Source of the DNA: Chryseobacterium joostei | GTDB taxonomy: Bacteria > Bacteroidota > Bacteroidia > Flavobacteriales > Weeksellaceae | Assembly: GCF_003815775.1 (NCBI RefSeq) | Contig: NZ_CP033926.1 | Coordinates: 4,464,001-4,528,000, forward strand | DNA length: 64,000 nt | Direction of reading: 5' to 3' | Shown here: positions 62,101-64,000 of the stretch, piece by piece | Layout: each line of letters begins with the position of its first letter | Numbering within the stretch: the stretch's first letter is position 1 | Position numbers and translations under genes: made by a program | Notes under the pieces: generated by a model | The model's database searches: none | The model's input: the letters and a program-made list of their open reading frames with translations, nothing else | What the model was told of the DNA's origin: nothing

Positions 62101-62232
62101 CGTTCCATTGGTACAGCAGCAGCGGGAGGAATGTTAATCGGAACAATCTTCGGATTGGTAGTGATTCCTGGGCTGTATATATTCTTTGCAAAACTTGAAA
62201 ATAAGAAGAAAGATGAAAAGATTAAATCATAG
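59110..62232 (+). CDS. RND multidrug efflux pump, HAE1 type
   Basis: The 1040-residue pump has the expected twelve membrane helices, two large periplasmic loops and the HAE1 signatures: a start with MFIRRKVLSLVISILFVLLG, LALVLAIGIVVDNAIVVVEAVH in helix 4 with the proton-relay Asp pair, and the C-terminal block GLLAKNAILIVEFA. It exports drugs or lipophilic compounds with proton energy. The adaptor gene precedes it, and the outer-membrane factor overlaps its 3' end by 20 bases, so the set is a full tripartite system. Confidence 0.97.
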   Translation: MVEMFIRRKVLSLVISILFVLLGIMALLKMPITQFPDIVPPSVTVTAKYTGANAEVSANAVALPLERAINGVPGMTYMSTVTSNDGLTLIQVFFEVGTDPDVAAVNVQNRVTTILDELPEEVIRAGVTTEKEVNSMLMYLNITSTDPSQDEQFIYNFTDINVLQELKRIDGVGRAEIMGQKEYSMRIWLDPQKMAAYSISADEVIASLQKQNISAAPGKVGETSGKTSSQLQYVIKYKGKFFEPKQYEEVPIRSDVDGTILKLKDIAKVEFGAMNYGMVSKTDGRPSASIMMKQRPGSNASEVIESVKAKMEELKGTSFPPGMEYNMAYDVSRFLDASISAVLTTLIEAFILVGIVVFIFLQDWRSTLIPVLAVPVALVGTFAFMNMLDFSVNLLTLFALVLAIGIVVDNAIVVVEAVHVKMEEGMNAMDATINATKEIAGAVVAITIVMSAVFIPVAFLDGPVGVFYRQFSLTLAISIVISGVNALTLTPALCAIILKPHNHHKKKTIVDRFFQSFNTGFDRLTNGYVGILSKFATRTTVTFGILFLFVGLTFVTSKFLPTGFIPMEDQGMVYVSVTTPQGATVERTEKVLDEVTVIAKKIKGVENVTTLAGYSIVTEIAGSSYGMAMINLKDWKERSISVNDLITELSEKTKGIADAQIEIFAPPTVPGFGNTSGFELRLLDRTGGTIENTDKITKDFVKKLNEAPELQNSFTSFDATFPQYMINVDYDMAAKKGISVDNAMSTLQTMLGSYYATNFIRFSQMYKVMVQASPEHRDTPESILNLYLKNDKGEMVPFSTFITIEKVYGPEVLTRYNMYMSAMINGEPADGFSSGDAIAAVDRIAKETLPRGFDIEWSGMTREEILSGNQTIYIFLICLLFVYLLLAAQYESFLLPLPVLLSLPTGIFGSYIALVLAGLDNNIYAQVALVMLIGLLAKNAILIVEFAVARNKQGFDIIPAAIEGARQRLRPILMTSFAFVAGLIPLCIASGAGAIGNRSIGTAAAGGMLIGTIFGLVVIPGLYIFFAKLENKKKDEKIKS

Positions 62233-63655
62233 AAGCATATTGTACGGAATTGCAGCACTAAGCTTAGTCTCATGTGCTGTTCCAAAGGTGGCGGATCTGA
62301 AAAAGGCCCAGGAATTACCGGAGATACCTGCTAAAACAGTAAGTTCAGAAGAGTTTAAGCAACTTAACCTAAAAGGCTATTTTACAGACTCTCATCTTTT
62401 GGAGCTTTTTGATAAAGTAGTACTGGCCAATCCTGATTTTCAGATTGCACAGCAAAGGGTAGAAATTGCAAACAGTTTTTTACAAAGATCAAAGATGGAT
62501 CTTTTGCCGTCCCTTGAAGTAGGAGCAGAAGCTTCAGGAAACCGATATGGAAAATATACGATGGAGGGAGTTGGTAATTACGATACCAATCTTTCGCCTA
62601 ATATAACAGAGGATCAGAAAATCAACCGTGATTTTACGCCTAATTATTGGCTGGGAGCACGAAGCAGTTGGGAAATTGATGCCTGGGGAAAGCTGAAGAA
62701 TAAAAAAATCGCTGCTCAGAAGAAATATCTGGCTTCCACAGAAGGGTTGCGATTGCTTCAGGTAGAGCTTTTCACTGATATTGCCAATCTGTATTATCAA
62801 TTGGTAGCTCTGGATAATCGTCTGGCTATTTACCAAAAGAATTATAACCTTCAGCAAAGAGCCTTTGAAATTGTTTTAGCGCAGCGTGAAGTTGGTAAAG
62901 CTACAGAACTTGCCGTTCAGCAGTTTAAAGCACAAAATAACAACTGGCTTGCAGAAATTGAACACATCAAAGTAGAGATTGTTACTGTTGAACAGGCCAT
63001 TACCACCTTAACGGGAAGTTATGGAGGAGACGTAAAGCGAGGAAAAGTACTGATGCCTACCAATATGGATATTTTAAATAAAACCATTAATGTAGAAGCT
63101 GTAATTCACTCAAGACCGGATGTTGCAGCGAATTATTATGTATTGGAGGCTTCTCAGGCTGATGCAAAGGCTGCAAGAGCTGCTTTTTACCCAAAACTTG
63201 ATCTCGGAGTAGGTATTGGAATGAATTCCTTTTCTGTGGAAACCCTTTTTAAACCAAGTTCACTGGCTGGGCAGTTGCTGGGAGGTCTGATGGTTCCTGT
63301 TTTCAATAAAGGACAATTGAAATACGAATTTAAAGTAGCCAGTAAGGAGCAGGAGATTGCTTTTTTAAATTATCAAAAGAGTATTACTACTGCATTCAAT
63401 GAACTTCAGTCTATTTTGAAACAGACCAAGATTTACGAACGTGTTTTAAAATTAAAATCAGAAGAGGTTGGTTTTCTTGACCGTGGTGTTGAGGTTTCCA
63501 ATGATTTGTACCTGACAGGGTATGCCAATTATTTTGAACTTATCAATTCTCAGAAAAGTAAGCTGATTGCTGAACTTGATCTGTTGCAGTTCCAGCATCA
63601 GAATACCAGAAATAATGTTCTGCTATTTAAGGCTCTGGGTGGAAAACTGGAGTAA
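62213..63655 (+). CDS. TolC-like outer-membrane efflux lipoprotein
   Basis: The ATG at 62213, overlapping the end of the pump gene by 20 bases, gives 480 residues starting MKRLNHRSILYGIAALSLVSC with lipid site Cys21. An earlier frame start would overlap the pump gene further and hide the lipobox. The body has two outer-membrane efflux-protein repeats, with SSWEIDAWGKLKNKK near residue 155 and RPDVAANYYVLEASQADAKAARAAFYPKL near 305. It forms the outer-membrane channel of the pump, of the OprM/NodT type, with lipid anchoring. Confidence 0.94.
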   Translation: MKRLNHRSILYGIAALSLVSCAVPKVADLKKAQELPEIPAKTVSSEEFKQLNLKGYFTDSHLLELFDKVVLANPDFQIAQQRVEIANSFLQRSKMDLLPSLEVGAEASGNRYGKYTMEGVGNYDTNLSPNITEDQKINRDFTPNYWLGARSSWEIDAWGKLKNKKIAAQKKYLASTEGLRLLQVELFTDIANLYYQLVALDNRLAIYQKNYNLQQRAFEIVLAQREVGKATELAVQQFKAQNNNWLAEIEHIKVEIVTVEQAITTLTGSYGGDVKRGKVLMPTNMDILNKTINVEAVIHSRPDVAANYYVLEASQADAKAARAAFYPKLDLGVGIGMNSFSVETLFKPSSLAGQLLGGLMVPVFNKGQLKYEFKVASKEQEIAFLNYQKSITTAFNELQSILKQTKIYERVLKLKSEEVGFLDRGVEVSNDLYLTGYANYFELINSQKSKLIAELDLLQFQHQNTRNNVLLFKALGGKLE

Positions 63656-64000
63656 ATGTGATCATTGAGTTGAATGGTTTTTAAGGTTCTCAAGAATAAC
63701 CTTAATTACTTTACTCTCCTAATGATTAAAAAAAACAATAATTTTTCGGTTTTGTAAACCGACCATTTTTATTTTTTACGATGAAGAAAGAGGCTGTCTC
63801 AAAGCGAGGCAGCTTCTTTTGATTTTTAACCAAAACCTATAAAATTAAACTTACTGTTTGGGGAATAGCGTTCAGAACTGAGGTTGATTTTTGTGAAAAT
63901 AAAAAAGAGACTGTCTTTTTAGGACAGTCTCTTTCTGTATTGTTCAAACGTGTCTGTATCAAACAGATCGTTTTATGGATAAGTATTATTTCACAATCTG
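63656..64000. other. Intergenic end of window with two similar hairpins
   Basis: After the efflux operon come two hairpins: AAAGAGGCTGTCTC with GAGGCAGCTTCTTT (about 63787-63819, two wobble pairs) and AAAGAGACTGTCTTTTTAGGACAGTCTCTTT (about 63903-63933). Each resembles an intrinsic terminator and the two share the core AGAG(G/A)CTGTCT. The right one could end a minus-strand gene beginning outside the window (a TAA at 63986-63988 is in a frame that is open to base 64000). Nothing else is visible. Confidence 0.45.

Noticed and set aside
62186..62212. Earlier start of the outer-membrane efflux gene
   Set aside because: It would overlap the pump gene further and put nine residues before a perfect lipoprotein signal.
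63986..64000. C-terminus of a minus-strand gene at the window edge
   Set aside because: Only four codons and a stop are available, which is too little to support a call; noted only with the adjacent terminator-like hairpin.

Overview
The window looks like the chromosome of a low-GC Bacteroidota, most likely Chryseobacterium or a close relative in the Weeksellaceae. The grounds are lipoprotein signals ending in SCKK(D/E) or SCSKD, a gldD gene, Bacteroidota-type type VI sheath proteins, DUF4238, DUF4386 and MuiA-type families, absence of Shine-Dalgarno sequences, and many matches to the Bacteroidota -7 box TAnnTTTG. The genus is inferred from gene content and was not tested.

Region 1-7354 is an accessory island. 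It holds three minus-strand genes of unknown function (one cut by the window edge, one DUF4238) and a 1258-residue STAND-type NTPase with an N-terminal PD-(D/E)XK-like segment, a probable antiphage protein. It ends at a 21-bp copy of the 3' end of tRNA-Asp, 106 bp upstream of the intact gene; this is best read as the attachment-site scar of an integrated element that extends left of the window.

Region 7382-24612 is mostly core chromosome: tRNA-Asp, two small membrane proteins, a PAS/LuxR regulator, an L,D-transpeptidase, an aspartyl protease with PDZ domain, an esterase, a NarL-type two-component system bracketed by two paralogous small lipoproteins, tyrS, an ECF sigma factor, lipA, a divergent AraC/MFS pair, a SpoIIAA-like protein and a FAD oxidoreductase. 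A 151-bp tandem repeat (2.5 copies) follows.

Region 25055-32407 is the most interesting part. A TPR-containing LytS-type histidine kinase and a LytTR response regulator frame three small secreted or membrane proteins. Three near-identical 30-bp sites (9-bp direct repeats with a 12-bp spacer, the geometry of LytTR binding sites) lie upstream of the kinase gene, a divergent SIMPL-domain gene and a MuiA/DUF4139 gene, at nearly constant distance from a -7-like box. I propose a self-regulating envelope regulon.

Region 32482-46738 carries a lipocalin, cinA, a GH18/polysaccharide deacetylase/GT2 fusion, two tandem M13 metallopeptidases, a kinase-like orphan gene, and a tssB-tssC type VI sheath pair with no other type VI genes beside it. 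Region 46821-63655 carries mutY, gldD, a PfkB kinase, a SurA-like chaperone, a nitronate monooxygenase-like enzyme, hydrolases, a rhodanese, queG, a DUF2459 protein, an SRPBCC protein, and a complete RND efflux operon (adaptor, pump, outer-membrane factor) preceded by a small unknown gene. No rRNA, CRISPR array or intact transposase was seen.
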